Source: Paramacrobiotus metropolitanus
Taxonomy: Eukaryota > Tardigrada > Eutardigrada > Parachela > Macrobiotidae
NCBI RefSeq assembly: GCF_019649055.1
Contig: NW_026570505.1
Coordinates: 1-64,000, forward strand
Reading direction: 5' to 3'
Length of the DNA stretch: 64,000 nt
This document shows, one piece after another, positions 41,214 to 52,499 of the stretch. The notes under the pieces were generated by a model, which did not search any database, had not been told where the DNA came from, and worked only from the letters and a program-made list of their open reading frames with translations. Within the stretch, counting starts at the first letter, position 1; each line of letters begins with the position of its first letter. The position numbers and the translations under genes are program-made.

Positions 41214-41702
41214 TTGGACCATTTCCCGAGGATTATAAAGAACTTCGAGGATTATAAAGACAAGATTCCAGGCCGCGTCATAAAAGTGCGAAGGCTGCAT
41301 GTAACTGATGAGGATCCCCCAGACAATTGGGAACAGCCTTACCTTCCTGATTGTAACGCATTCATTGATTGGAACGAATTTAGCACGGCGGACATACGGG
41401 TTATCAATATACCGACGCCCAAACCGGACGAACCAGACCCCGTGGTCCCGCCGTGTCTAGAAAAAGTTACGGACCGCACCGCGCAAGAACTGCGGCGGAT
41501 GCAACACCGTGATCCAACCTTGGCCAAGAAAATCCATGAGTTGGAACATCAGATCGAAATGGACAAACGGTCCAAATTACCTGAACACTACCAAATGGAT
41601 AAAGGTGTGCTGTACCGACTCACCGAAATTAATGCGAAGCTCGAAATTAAGACTCGTCATTTTACTTTTCATGCGGAAAAACATTATCCAGGCCCTTCAT
41701 GA
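41214..41702 (+). CDS. Element B RNase H-integrase linker and start of integrase
   Basis: 162 open codons that correspond to the charged linker in element A (about 990-1330 there). The shared landmark is DIRVINIPTPK here and EVRVINIPAPE in A. It leads into YQMDKGVLYRL, the N-terminal edge of the integrase. Confidence 0.75.
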   Translation: MDHFPRIIKNFEDYKDKIPGRVIKVRRLHVTDEDPPDNWEQPYLPDCNAFIDWNEFSTADIRVINIPTPKPDEPDPVVPPCLEKVTDRTAQELRRMQHRDPTLAKKIHELEHQIEMDKRSKLPEHYQMDKGVLYRLTEINAKLEIKTRHFTFHAEKHYPGPS

Positions 41703-42284
41703 CGGAAAATCGGGAAACCACTTTGGATACCGCAAGACCATTGAAGCCGCTAATCTCAGGTACTAATGGGACCGTATGAGCAGCGACAAACACGACTACA
41801 TCGACGGATGTCAGACGTGCATCTTTGGCAAAGTACCGCGGCGAGCTACCAACAGTAAGCTGCAGCCGACCGACGCTGTCGCACCTTGGTACCGCGTCTT
41901 TGCTTACTTTAAAGGACCGTTACCGGTGACTGAGACCAAGAGGTACCGGTATATTGCCGTCGTGGTAGACCAGATGACGAAGTTCACCATAGCCTGGCCG
42001 ACCAAAAACCTCGGCCAAGGAATTTGAAAAGTTTTTCGTCGAGGAAGTCGTCCTCAAATATGGAATGCCACACACAATGCACTACGACCGGGGGACGCAT
42101 TTTACGGCAAAATCCTTCGCCAAAGTTGCGAAAATTTTCGGCATCGAACAAACCTTCGGCTCCACTTACCACCCGGAGGGCCATTGCAAAGTCGAAAGCC
42201 AGATGCAAACGATCTGGCATGGAATTCGAGATTTTGGCGGAGGCGGCGACTAAAATCGTTGGCACCGGGCTTCACCATACGTGA
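41703..42284 (+). pseudogene. Element B integrase zinc-binding domain and catalytic core
   Basis: HDGKSGNHFGYRKT and DGCQTCIFG supply an intact H-H-C-C set. The first catalytic Asp is replaced by Tyr (AYFKGPLP versus ADFKGPLP in A). The second Asp (YDRGTHF) and the Glu (HCKVESQMQTIW) are present after a frameshift near 42010. The missing Asp alone would inactivate the enzyme. Confidence 0.83.
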
Positions 42285-42664
42285 TTTCCGGCATGAACCG
42301 TGCCGTTCACGCGACCACTGGATTCTCACCGTACCATATGTTATTCGGACGGGAGATGACCATACCGCAAGACGTCCTCGCTGGGACCAACATCCCAGAA
42401 AATTTTACGACTAACGAACGTTATGTCCAGAGGATGCAGCATTGCCTGAGCCAGGCACTTGAATTTGCGAAAACACGCATTGAAGAAAAGTTCCTAAGTG
42501 ATGCGGCCATCTATAACAAAAACAAGGCCCAGACCGAGTTCAAGAAGCGGGACTTGGTCACCCTGAAGAATATGGTGGATGACCTGACCAATCCAAACAA
42601 GTATGAGGGCATCTACATAATCCTCGGAATTCCTAAGCCAAACACGTACTGGATTCGAGAATGA
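42281..42664 (+). CDS. Element B integrase C-terminal domain
   Basis: 127 open codons with MNRAVHATTGFSPYHMLFGREM, the typical end of the core, then the helix and the GPY/F-like module (YEGIYIILGIPKPNTYWIRE). The module continues after a TGA as TVRADRLKPFLN. Confidence 0.8.
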   Translation: MISGMNRAVHATTGFSPYHMLFGREMTIPQDVLAGTNIPENFTTNERYVQRMQHCLSQALEFAKTRIEEKFLSDAAIYNKNKAQTEFKKRDLVTLKNMVDDLTNPNKYEGIYIILGIPKPNTYWIRE

Positions 42665-43435
42665 GACACCGGTGAAGAACTCACCGTACGTGCCGATCGC
42701 TTGAAGCCGTTCCTAAACCCGGACGGCCCAAGTCGCCGACACACTTGCGACCAAAAGGATGGCGGCGACGCCGAACCTGAACCCACAGAGTCGGGACACA
42801 ACGCAGGACTCCCACAAGCCACGGAGCCAGGAAGGCGCAAAGATGCGGCTTCTCCGGCAGCTCCTCCCTAGACTAAACTGGAGAAGCTGCTGAAGAAGCA
42901 AAAGCCCGGAAAAGAACCTTCCAAGAAACTTCTGGACGAGCAGCAAAAGACTCTGAAGATACCTGGTCTTAAAGGGCCTGAACCAGAACCAGAAGACCCG
43001 GCCCCAAAGCGTGGCCGTGGCCGGCCTCGAAAGACCAAACCGGCCTTCGGGACGCCAGCCTTGACCAAAGTTCAAAATCAGCCATTAGCCGTCATTGACC
43101 CAGAGTCAGTACCTGCGGAACCTGAAAACGTATTGGCCGCACCTGACGATCCTAAACCCGAGCCAAGTCTACCAAATCAGAGGCTGCAAGTGAAGCCAAA
43201 AAGACCAAAGTCGCCTAAAACGCCGAAGGCAACCCTTACGGCTCAGCAGGTCCTAGAAGAGGACAAAGTCGCTGATGATGAGGCAGAAAAAGACTTACTC
43301 ACTCGTATAACTGCGGGTCGAGCAAAATCAGAGAAAAGCTCAACGAGCAAAAAGCAGAAGGCCAATACGCTCGAACCGAGCGTATTGGATAAGACGGTTG
43401 ATAAGGCTGGACAGAATGACATACAAAAAACTTAG
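42665..43435 (+). pseudogene. Element B integrase tail with AT-hook
   Basis: Lys/Pro/Glu-rich tail. RGRGRPRKTKP at about 43007-43040 is an AT-hook, matching the tail of element A. A 124-codon open part (43061-43435) follows, rich in Lys, Pro and Ser. This is the last segment that pairs with element A; what follows in B has no counterpart in A within this window. Confidence 0.7.
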
Positions 43436-43785
43436 ATTCGGCCTAACTAAACAGACTTAGAAGTAGTCTCCCACGAACGTTACCGTGATCTGCTGCCTTA
43501 ATTTTCTAACGTAAATTACTTAACTTTGACTGACATAGGCACCTTAGAAGTAGCTAGCCTAAAACCGGAACTCACCCTAGGTAGGAGTCTAACGTAGCGT
43601 AATGGGTCTCGTAACAGTGTCCCCACAGAACGATGGAATGACGACGACGCAACGATTGCTCCGACGACTCCGACCGAAGTAATCGATCACACCCTTATTC
43701 AAAACCGGAATCCCGGTCTGGCGCATTTTCCACTCGGTCGTCTAAGCGGCTACCGAGTGTACAGGTACCGAATATACGAGCTAAC
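43436..43785 (+). other. Spacer between element B pol and the extra block
   Basis: No coding match. Two TTAGAAGT words (43457 and 43544) occur. The extra block starts right after it in the same direction. Confidence 0.5.
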
Positions 43786-44157
43786 TTGACTGCTGAACAG
43801 CTGGCCAACATGTCAGTCGGACCCGGGCCACGGGCCGACACACCGCTACCGCGGTCTCAGCCACTGCCACCTCGAGCCATTCCGCCGCAATACTTGGCGC
43901 CAGGGACATACTCACATCCCACTGGACTCTTGGTCAACGCAGTAGCAGCCAGCAGTCAGCCAAGCTCCTCGTCGGGCCAAACGGTCCGGCGATATCTACG
44001 CGACCCAACAGGCCCGCAACCAATTCTATATGGTGGTCAATCGGCCAACCAGCCGGTTATTACGACAGTAGCAGTCGGACCAGCGATCCAGACTCCGCCG
44101 GTCCATACTGGACCAAGGCCACGCTACACTCCGCCGCCATACTACAACCCACATTAG
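43786..44157 (+). CDS. Extra block, Pro/Gln/Tyr-rich segment, copy 1
   Basis: 123 open codons, low complexity, ending TPPPYYNPH. The last about 230 bp recur at 45240-45470 with roughly 85-90 percent identity. No domain is recognised. A LINE fragment follows directly. Confidence 0.5.
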   Translation: MTAEQLANMSVGPGPRADTPLPRSQPLPPRAIPPQYLAPGTYSHPTGLLVNAVAASSQPSSSSGQTVRRYLRDPTGPQPILYGGQSANQPVITTVAVGPAIQTPPVHTGPRPRYTPPPYYNPH

Positions 44158-45239
44158 GCGCCGTTCAAATATTACGTAACGCAATTTTTCGCATTTTTTT
44201 TCACCACCCCCCACCCCGTGTAACAAGCCGTAACAAAATAGCTGCATCCATGTGGCAGTACGTAACGGACGCGGCACCCCCCCCTCTTGAAACAAAAATT
44301 TTTAGTCTCTAGTTAATTCATTCGAAAAAATCCAAATCTGAACTACCTCTCACCCAATTCGCACCAAGCTTTACAATTTATAACAGATAGGAACACACAA
44401 ACCTTTCCACCCACACAACACAACCTGGCGAAAAAGCTAAGCTTGCAACGTAAAGCTCATTTAGATGTCTGCGTAATGGGTATTCCGCTGCCTACTAATT
44501 CGGGATACGAAAGTACAGAGGAGTATGCGAACGATTTGAAGTTTCTTTTGGTAGATCTCGGCGTAAATGTACGTTTTGTTAAAATCTTTGAGCGTAAAGA
44601 GGGTAACAAGCGTAGCACTACATGTGCACGTATCGGCACATTCGCTGACTGTGAAGAATCGCTGATGGCCGCTGACTTGTGGCCAACCAATGTGTCGATA
44701 CGGCGTTGGGAGTATAAGGCTCCTGTCCAACAGGCGGGAAATGTGAAATCGCGAGTCTTTCATCGCAATCAGCGCCGAAAGACTCGCGTAACGGTGCAAA
44801 CTCAGTGTCCAACCAGCCTCTTGTTAAATTTAAATTTTCAGCGTTTAGTAAAATAACTATAAAACTTTGCAACATTAATGGAATACTTTCAAAGTCGGCT
44901 TATGTAAAACATTACCGCAGTGACTGTGATATTGTTGGCTTGATTGAGACGTGGGATAGACCTGAATATCCCGATTCAGTATTTGCCGATTTGCGAAAGT
45001 TTAACGTTTTTAGAAGACCTGGAACACTGATCCTCACGGTGATGTATGCATAGTTGTGCGTAAAAATCTTAAAGCAGTTCGTCGTACAGATTTAGAAAAT
45101 AATGACCTTGAACCGATTTTCGACAAAATTCAAGAGATTAATGTTTTGGTTGCCACAATTTATTTCACCCCCGTCTCGTGTAACTATTGACATCCCAATA
45201 TACATTGAACATTTTAGAAGTACTCCGCATGAAAATTTT
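44158..45239 (+). pseudogene. LINE fragment: ORF1-like segment and start of an APE endonuclease
   Basis: AT-rich compared with its flanks. 44443-44856 encodes DVCVMGIPLPTNSGY and a later ATCARIG-type strand (TTCARIGTF), possibly an RRM-like ORF1 domain. 44805-45053 starts KLCNINGILSK and DCDIVGLIETW, the N-terminal NxNG and ETW motifs of APE-type LINE endonucleases, followed in another frame by CIVVRKNL. RT is absent. The fragment lies exactly between two diverged copies of an element B segment. Confidence 0.7.
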
Positions 45240-46596
45240 GGTCAACGCAGCAGCGGCCAGCCAAGTTCTTCGTCGGGTCGAACGGTCCGACATCACTCGC
45301 GTGGCCCAGCAGGCCCGAGACTAGTTTTGTATGGTGGTCAATCGGCCAATCAGCCGATTGTCACAACTGTAGCAGTCGGACCAACGGTCCAGACTCCGCC
45401 GGTACATACTGGGCCAAGGCCACGCTCCACTCCGCCGCCATACTACAACCCATATTACGGATATCCACCGTATACTGCGCCTAGACCTTCGAACCAGCCG
45501 CAGCCGGACCACAATCAGTGGCGATACCCACCACCGTGGGCATATCCGCCACCACCTTACGGATATCCACCGCAGTTACGGCGGTTATGATGGATATGGC
45601 GAACCGCCATATTATCCTCCAGCGGCAGAACCTGAACCCACGGTTCAGACGCCGACTGAACCATCATTACCAGCCCCAAAACCGGGACTTGAGGCATTCC
45701 GAACGGAACAGCCTCTGCCACCCCAGCCAACCGCATCGGGTAATCGCGATATGCGCGATTTCCCATTACGGGAATTTGTGGACGGGGTGTACACTGTATA
45801 CGATCGGCCAGAAGATGTCCCACCAGCAATGGCGGCCCAACTTGGCTTCAACGAACCGGACCAGACTGGAGGGCCAGCGCTGAACCCAGTGTTGGCCGGG
45901 CGTGACCAGGCTGTCCCACCGACAGAACCTGTGTCCTCGCCAGCACCACAGCCAGGCGAGATGATATGTATGATCGAACCGGTATCTACGCCATCACTGC
46001 GGTCAGAGTCCTCGGACGAACTATTGGCCAATGGCCGAAGTCCACTCTACATCCTCCAAAAAAATTTGGCGAAGGTAGAGAACTCCATAAAGGAATTGGA
46101 GCAGATAATCCGCGAACTAAATATTCAGGACCCTCACCACCGTGACTTGGTCCAGCGGATTATCAAAGACCAGAATGAGTTCCGATGCTTAGCGCGCGAT
46201 CTCAGCGAATAAATCGCAATCCGCCGGGCCCAGCATGAAATATTTCCGTTGCACGACCAAACTGGTCAGGCCCTACTGACGGCAGCCCGTGAAATGAGAT
46301 GGCAGCTGGAACAACACAGGATGGCTCACCAATTCCGGATAAGAGAATCCGTGGCACCATCGCGCCCGCCTCCAGCGCCATCGGCACCACCTCAGCCGCT
46401 TAACTCGACAGTTGTAGTAACCGCTACAACAGGGGAAACTTCAGCCGCACCAGTGGCCCCGCCTGCGCCAACCGACGCGGCAATAGCCACTGGATCGGAA
46501 CAGCGTGAACTAGCGTCATCCCCGAATGACTTACGGGTCATTCCAGAGCCAATGCCCCTTGACCGCGAAACATCACGCTGTGGAAGCTTTAAGTGA
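45240..46596 (+). pseudogene. Extra block: Pro/Tyr-rich copy 2 and helical module I
   Basis: Copy 2 of the Pro-rich segment continues into PYYNPYYGYPPY repeats. After a frameshift near 45590 a frame runs to 46596 with one TAA at 46210-46212. It holds LREFVDGVYTVYDRP and then a helical stretch (LYILQKNLAKVENSIKELEQ onward) ending before a Pro/Ala-rich linker. Function unknown. No signal peptide or membrane segment is seen, which argues against an envelope protein. Confidence 0.55.
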
Positions 46597-47104
46597 AGAA
46601 ATCCGCGCAGTTGTCCGTAGCCTAACAGGCACGGACATTGCAACCATACGAAGAAGAGTTGCTTTGGACGCGGAACTTCAACGGATTTTAGAATACCTGA
46701 TGCGACTCCGACGGGACATGCTGCGCTATATGGAGAAACCAATGGACACCGGCAACGCCGGACCACAAATGCGCAATTTTCTCAACCGAGGATATCAACT
46801 CGGCCTGATCGAACAAGCACTTCAACGCGTGTTGCCGAAACCCCGACCGGGGCAATCAACACGCGTAGCCCGAACTGGACTCCTGGTTCCAACTCACTCC
46901 TCAGACCGTCGACCGGCGGAAAAACTGAGACACCATTATAGGCGCATTATTCAAGTCTCAAATGAAAGACTTACGGCGGGACCAGGATTCAGTCGGCCAA
47001 CCACTCCGTCCCAATCGGATACGGAGACCGACAGGAAAGGCTGGATGGCTGGATTGACATTGAATGGCTGCATCTGCCCAACCCAATCCCTGTACCAGGA
47101 TTAA
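46580..47104 (+). CDS. Extra block: helical module II
   Basis: Read in another frame from EEIRAVVRSLTGTD, then long amphipathic helices (ALDAELQRILEYLMRLRRDM) and FLNRGYQLGLIEQALQRVL. The frame differs from the segments before and after, which share one frame with each other, so two compensating frameshifts are likely. Confidence 0.5.
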   Translation: MEALSEEIRAVVRSLTGTDIATIRRRVALDAELQRILEYLMRLRRDMLRYMEKPMDTGNAGPQMRNFLNRGYQLGLIEQALQRVLPKPRPGQSTRVARTGLLVPTHSSDRRPAEKLRHHYRRIIQVSNERLTAGPGFSRPTTPSQSDTETDRKGWMAGLTLNGCICPTQSLYQD

Positions 47105-49791
47105 CAGCCCAGCCTGATCATATGGTTGCGCCAGAACGACATTTTCACCCTAGACCTACGTCACTGGTACGGCCACCATAAATTGCGGAACGCTTGGAAC
47201 AGATTATGCGAGCCACGACGGCTCGCCCTATCACTTCGCGAATGGGTGCTATAGCTAGCATCATACAGATGGCGGATCCCAGTGAACCAGGCCGCCGGAC
47301 CCTTCGCTAACAGTGGGAAGACGAACAAGAAGCCTGGCGCCGAAGGTTAAGCGAAGTGGACAGTGGAACGATCCAAATGACAGTCCAAGTGGCGCTACAC
47401 GTCAGTAACCTGATTAGAGACGCCGAGGACATCGATCGTCGCATGTCCAACCAAATAAGGGATCTAAGCCCATTTGACCCAGAAGCGGTCCGGCTGACCA
47501 AACAGCAGCAAAGCTTATCCCATCGGATAGCCCTGCCCAGAGAACTTACACCGAACAGCACGATGCCTACCGGCGATTCGTTGCTTGTTGTGGAGCACAC
47601 CATAAGGTGGTTCCGCACATTTATCGAAGATTACTGGAAAGTCCAATGACCAGGCCCGTCAACAACGGAACGCCCAGGCGAATTCGATCCAGTTAACGAA
47701 TGGCAACCAGACTCAGCGGCAGCGCCGACCATTGTATAAGCATCAGTAGCCTCAACATCAGTGGACCCAACTTTGGTCCAAGATCAAGCAGTGGCCCCAG
47801 CACCAACCGTGCCTGGGCCAACCTCAAGCCAACCTGTGGACACTGCCACACCCGCTACCGCGGACGACAGTATGGAAATCCCACCGCAGGAAGCTGAAAC
47901 GGACGAGAGTATGCTTGATAAAACCTTCGAACTCTCGCCGGAGAAGCAAGCCCAAGAGTCAGCACCAGTCCAACCGACTGGTGCACCGACAAGCCCAATG
48001 GTCGTCGATGAGCCAACGGCATCATCAGACACCACGCCTACGCCAAACCGAATCGAAGGCGATATATCAGGTGGTACTTTGGTCGCCCGCCCAACGGCCA
48101 GGAAATCGGCCGGAGGAAAGCCTGACACATTGGAAAGAACGGCCACACCAGCTACAACTGGTGGCCCACAGTCGCCCAGGTTCATAAAGAAGAAGAGGAC
48201 TCCTCCAGAAGCCGAGGAACCTCATTCGCAGCGGTCACTCCCAGCATGGAGAGGACCACCTATGGACTTAGAGCTTCCCGGCCCTACCTGGTCCGGACCG
48301 TCCATACTTAAAAATGCGGCCAGCCAACCGACTTTGACACTTCGTGGTCTACCGACCAAGAAGAAGAAGTCACCGCCGAAGAATTTCCCTGGGAAAGGAC
48401 ATGTGCTCTCACCACCAGAGGAGCGGCCAATGCCATCAGGGACAAAGGTACCATTGCGGAACGAGCTTCCGAAGAGTCATCGTATTCGGTTGACCCCAAC
48501 GGGCCCAACCAGCCAGTATCAGATGGACCCGCATAATGAACTGGTTGGCGAGATCATGGAAGTCGATCTACGCTTAAACCTCACTGAAAAGGACATGCGC
48601 CAGCGGATACGCGCCGGCGATCCGACCTTGACTGAACAAGAGATTGACCGCACCAAACGAGGTTGTCAGTTATTGGTCCAGGAACGGAATATCCTCATCA
48701 GAAGATTCATGGCTATGAGAAACAAAAGCCAAGCCCTTCGCCAGCGCAAGCTGTCTGGTGAAATCATCGAACATGCGATGTACATTCGAGGGGCACACAT
48801 TAATCCGAGAGCTGGGACAGTCGAACCGCGCCCCAGGCCAGGCCAGCCAATGGAAGACCAACTCCCACCGGAGGAGGTCGAAAGCGATGAGGAAGTCCCC
48901 CAATTCCCGGCGGATTATTATGGCATGCTGCCCAGTGAAGATGAAGAAGACTTGGACAAGGACGTCCAAAGAGTCTTGTATGAGACCGCACAGGCCAAAT
49001 CTCCTCTACGGAGGAGATCGCCCCGTAAAAGTCGGTCCCCAGAAAAACGGACTTCTCCTGGACGCGCCACATCACAACTGGCGCGCATGCCAAGTACGCC
49101 GGCCCCAGAACCAGTAGCTCTTAGGTTCACACCGAGCCGGCCAGGTAAATCACCGGACAAGGAGAAGATGGACACTTCATCCTCCCAACAGCCGACAATG
49201 ACCATAACGGTGGAACGAATCCCGCCACCCACGTAACCGGCAAAAATCGTTCTTGAACTTCCTACCGAACAGGTGGAAGCAGACTCGGCCTTAATGCCCA
49301 TGAGTGCTCTCACTCCAACGGTGCAGAGGCACCTTGTGGTCCACGCCGAACACAATCACCCACGGCAGTATCCTTACCTTCTCAAGAAGATACAAGAGGC
49401 TAAGGACCAGAATAAGCCGGAGGATTACGAAATGTTCACCGAAATGCTCCGCCAGCTGGTGGTTAAGATGGTGCACGACTACTGGAACCGAAGGCGCAGA
49501 CGTCTCTTCACCTCACCGGAGAAGGATCCAAAGATGGCAGAACGGCTATCGTCAACAGTGGTGCCACCGAAGACACAAGTGCCTCCGGAGCCCGAGCCGA
49601 TGGACACATCCCCGTCAGGGCCAGTTGTGGCTACGCCACAAGCTGAGCCAGTGCAGGCGGGGCCATCGAAGGCCACTCCGACACCAAAAGCACCAGCGGA
49701 CCAGATCCAACCAGGGACGAGCCAAATGGCTGTTGTCCCAACAACCTTGTCAACTATGCCAGCCAACGTGGACGACATACCCGTTGGCTAA
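47105..49791 (+). pseudogene. Extra block: helical modules III-V with Pro/Ser-rich linkers
   Basis: One frame spans most of this stretch with a few stops (near 47180, 47310, 47648, 47737 and 49234). Module III (47340-47560: LIRDAEDIDRRMSNQIRDL), module IV (48527-48740: NLTEKDMRQRIRAGDPTLTE) and module V (49320-49505: YLLKKIQEAKDQNKPEDYEM) share an I-R/Q-x-x-D/G-x-x-P pattern then a Leu/Arg-rich helix. Between them are Ser/Pro-rich linkers with SPRKSRSPEK. Nothing matches a known retroelement protein. The intact open part 47761-49236 is 491 codons. Confidence 0.55.
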
Positions 49792-49817
49792 CCGATAACT
49801 TTCCCCAAGCTGGGACA

Positions 49818-51409
49818 ATGGAAGATTTGGCGTTTGGCGCATCGGTGATCCACTCGGCCAACTCACAACGAGCTAAACAGCCGAGAGAGGCCAAGAAGCC
49901 AGAGATGGCCAAACCGGCCTCTCGCCAAACACACCTCAACCTTGTGGGTGCCAGGCGGAAACATCACAGGCCGCACCGAACCCGGAAGCCGAAAGGAACC
50001 GCCAGAAGAAACAAGAGGACAAAGACAAGAAGAGTCGTGAGGCCAAGATAGCCCAGCTGGAAAACCGGCTGTCAGGCGACAACGATGTCCAGGTCCTATC
50101 GGGCAGCCCGGACAAACCAGGCCCCTCACAACCCTTAGGCGATCCAAGGCCATTACCTCCCCTCCCATCACCATATAGGGAGGAAGACATCGAACCAGTC
50201 CCAGAAGGGGACCCACCCTCCGAGGAAGTCATGCTCCCATCACCTTGGGACGACGAAGCCGAACTTCCCGACCCAGGACCAGAAGCCACTTACATCGAAA
50301 TCCTAGCGTGTTACGCCGACCAATGGGTGGCAGCGGCCAGGATATTGAGAAGCGAATCGGGCCGAGACCCTTACCAGTTTCTCGTCAGCGTTCTACGCGC
50401 CCGCATGGCATTCGGACAAGAATTTAGAGGACTTCCGCTCGCGGACCGTGTGCTGACGGCACCCTTTATGCGACGGCTGGTCACTCTTTTTCTAGACTCA
50501 GGCCTGCTGGTCCGCACGCACCGCGATTGGACCGACTTGGCAGAAATCCACTTGGCCCATCGGCCATCTGGAGTCTCGCGTAGCGCGGATAATTACTTCC
50601 AACAAATCTGCCGGACCATTGGGTAGTTACACGACCCAAGAGGTTCCACCTTGATGGACATCTCCAGGACGATCAACGCCCTTCAATGTAAGGGAACGAT
50701 GGATCCGTGGAAATTGAACAGCCAACTTGTGAACGAATTACTTGCACTGGTCAGAGACGGCGTATTAGAAACGACCAACGCCATCCGCGCAGAACCATTG
50801 CGCTTCGCTGTCCCGGGATTCATCCCACAGAAGACCCAATGGTCTCTGTATGTGTCGCATGATGTTGGCACGAGATGGGATCCGAGCAGAAAGAAAGCGG
50901 TAGGAGCGAAGGACAAAGACCTTAAAGGCAGGGCAAGAGAGGCATATAACATGACCCAACTGGCCGAACTGCCAGGCCCAAAAAACCTGCCCCAGGAAAA
51001 GCCCACAAGACCATCGGTTACTCGGAGGGAGAACGCTCTTCGAAAGGAACAGCAGGAGGCAAATGTGCGTGCGGCAGGCCAACGGCCCTCGCCGCGGGAC
51101 GCGGTGTCACTGCCTAACGCAGCTGGCCAGTCCCGACCGCCTTCATCGGCCCCATCAGCCTCTTCAATGAAGATTCGAAAGACTACGGCCAAGAAGGGGC
51201 GCGGCAAGAAGTCGCCAACCCCGCCACCTGACGACTCGGATCCTGAGGACTCTAGACCAGAGGACTCAGAGTCAGAAGAAGATGAAGAAGGGGAGGATCA
51301 AGAGGACCAAGAAATGGCATCCCAGAAGTCCGACTCCGAAGACTCTGATGACGATGACCAGAGCCCTGGTGAACTGACCATCAACGTCCCACCGGACCAT
51401 AGCATGTAA
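49818..51409 (+). pseudogene. Extra block: charged coil and winged-helix-like domain with acidic tail
   Basis: A charged coil (KKSREAKIAQLENRL, near 50050) leads into 50231-50626 (YIEILACYADQWVAAARIL, LVRTHRDWTDLAEIHL). After one in-frame TAG (50624-50626) the same frame runs to 51409: ISRTINALQCKGTMDPWKLN, VNELLALVRDGVLETT, then Lys/Arg-rich KKGRGKKSP and a long Asp/Glu/Ser tail. The helix-helix-strand rhythm suggests a winged helix, but this is only a visual guess. Confidence 0.5.
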
Positions 51410-51596
51410 ATTCCTCCAGGCGACGAAAATTAGGCACCTACCGGTGACCAGAGCATGGAGCACCAGGGCGAAACACAAGGTCTCAACAAGGGTAACAGGG
51501 CGGCGCAGAAGGCGCAGGACCCAGTGACCGGAGCGCAGGACCGCCTGACTTGGTCGTACTACACGTGAGGGACAGATTCTCCCCAGAATCGGACTC

Positions 51597-52373
51597 ATGC
51601 GAAATGCGCCATACCTTACAGGACCCATGCCCAGCCAAGCCACGCATTGGTTATGTCTCGCCACCGCGATCGACAGTGGCCAGGAAGTGGCCGGGCGGGA
51701 TCCATCCAAGAAGATGAAGATCTCCAGCACGGACAAAGGATGGGCATACGTTAAGGCCGCCCTGCAGGCGTTGTCCCGAACGGGTACAACCTACGCCACA
51801 GGGGATATGGCCTATCAGCTCATCGAAAGATGGGAAGGCCCATGGCTGTCCAAGTCCAAAGTGAGGCAGCATGTCCAGATGGCATACAATGAAGGAGTCA
51901 TCTTGCGAACTCACACGCCCAACGGCGATATCTTCTACACGTTCCCACCGGAAAGACGTGATGCGGCCCCTCAAGGATATTGGGAATGGCGCAACGCCAT
52001 TTTCACTGTGCTGACCACCACACAGCACCCCCTCGGCCTCACACGCGGAGAAATCGCCAACCAACTGCTGGGCCATTGCCTGTTGTACTATATTGCGCAC
52101 CACCCGCAGCTGATTGATGGAACGAAATACGCCTCGGGCGACGGCCGGGACATAGACCTATTCCCCATTTTCGAGGACGTCAGATATGTCGTCAAGAAGA
52201 TGCTGCGCGAACGTTGGCTCGAGCAAACCGTTGATGAGAAAGAGGTCCAGCAGCGCTACCGAAAGCCGAAAGATCCAACTGATCGTTATGGCCCTCGTCC
52301 TGCCGATGTCCCACTTTGGCTTCCACCAAAAAGAAGCAGAAGCGAAAGTCCTATCACCAGCGACCCAGCATAG
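51597..52373 (+). CDS. Extra block: 258-codon winged-helix-like protein
   Basis: KGWAYVKAALQALSRTG, YQLIERWEGPWLSKSKVRQH and AYNEGVILRTHTPNGDIFYTF read like a helix-turn-helix with a wing. A second similar half (WEWRNAIFTVLTTTQHPLG, LTRGEIANQLLG, VVKKMLRERWLEQTV) suggests two tandem copies. The tail is basic (PPKRSRSESP). It is open throughout, which is notable in so decayed an element. Start uncertain. Confidence 0.5.
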   Translation: MRNAPYLTGPMPSQATHWLCLATAIDSGQEVAGRDPSKKMKISSTDKGWAYVKAALQALSRTGTTYATGDMAYQLIERWEGPWLSKSKVRQHVQMAYNEGVILRTHTPNGDIFYTFPPERRDAAPQGYWEWRNAIFTVLTTTQHPLGLTRGEIANQLLGHCLLYYIAHHPQLIDGTKYASGDGRDIDLFPIFEDVRYVVKKMLRERWLEQTVDEKEVQQRYRKPKDPTDRYGPRPADVPLWLPPKRSRSESPITSDPA

Positions 52374-52499
52374 AACTTGCATAGGCATAGGGGGGGGCGG
52401 GTTGTAAAATCCATAGGGACGTAAACTCATAGGGCGTAATCATCATATGGACCAGTCCTAGAAGTTGACGTCCCCAGTTGTTCTGCATGTTTCATTTCT

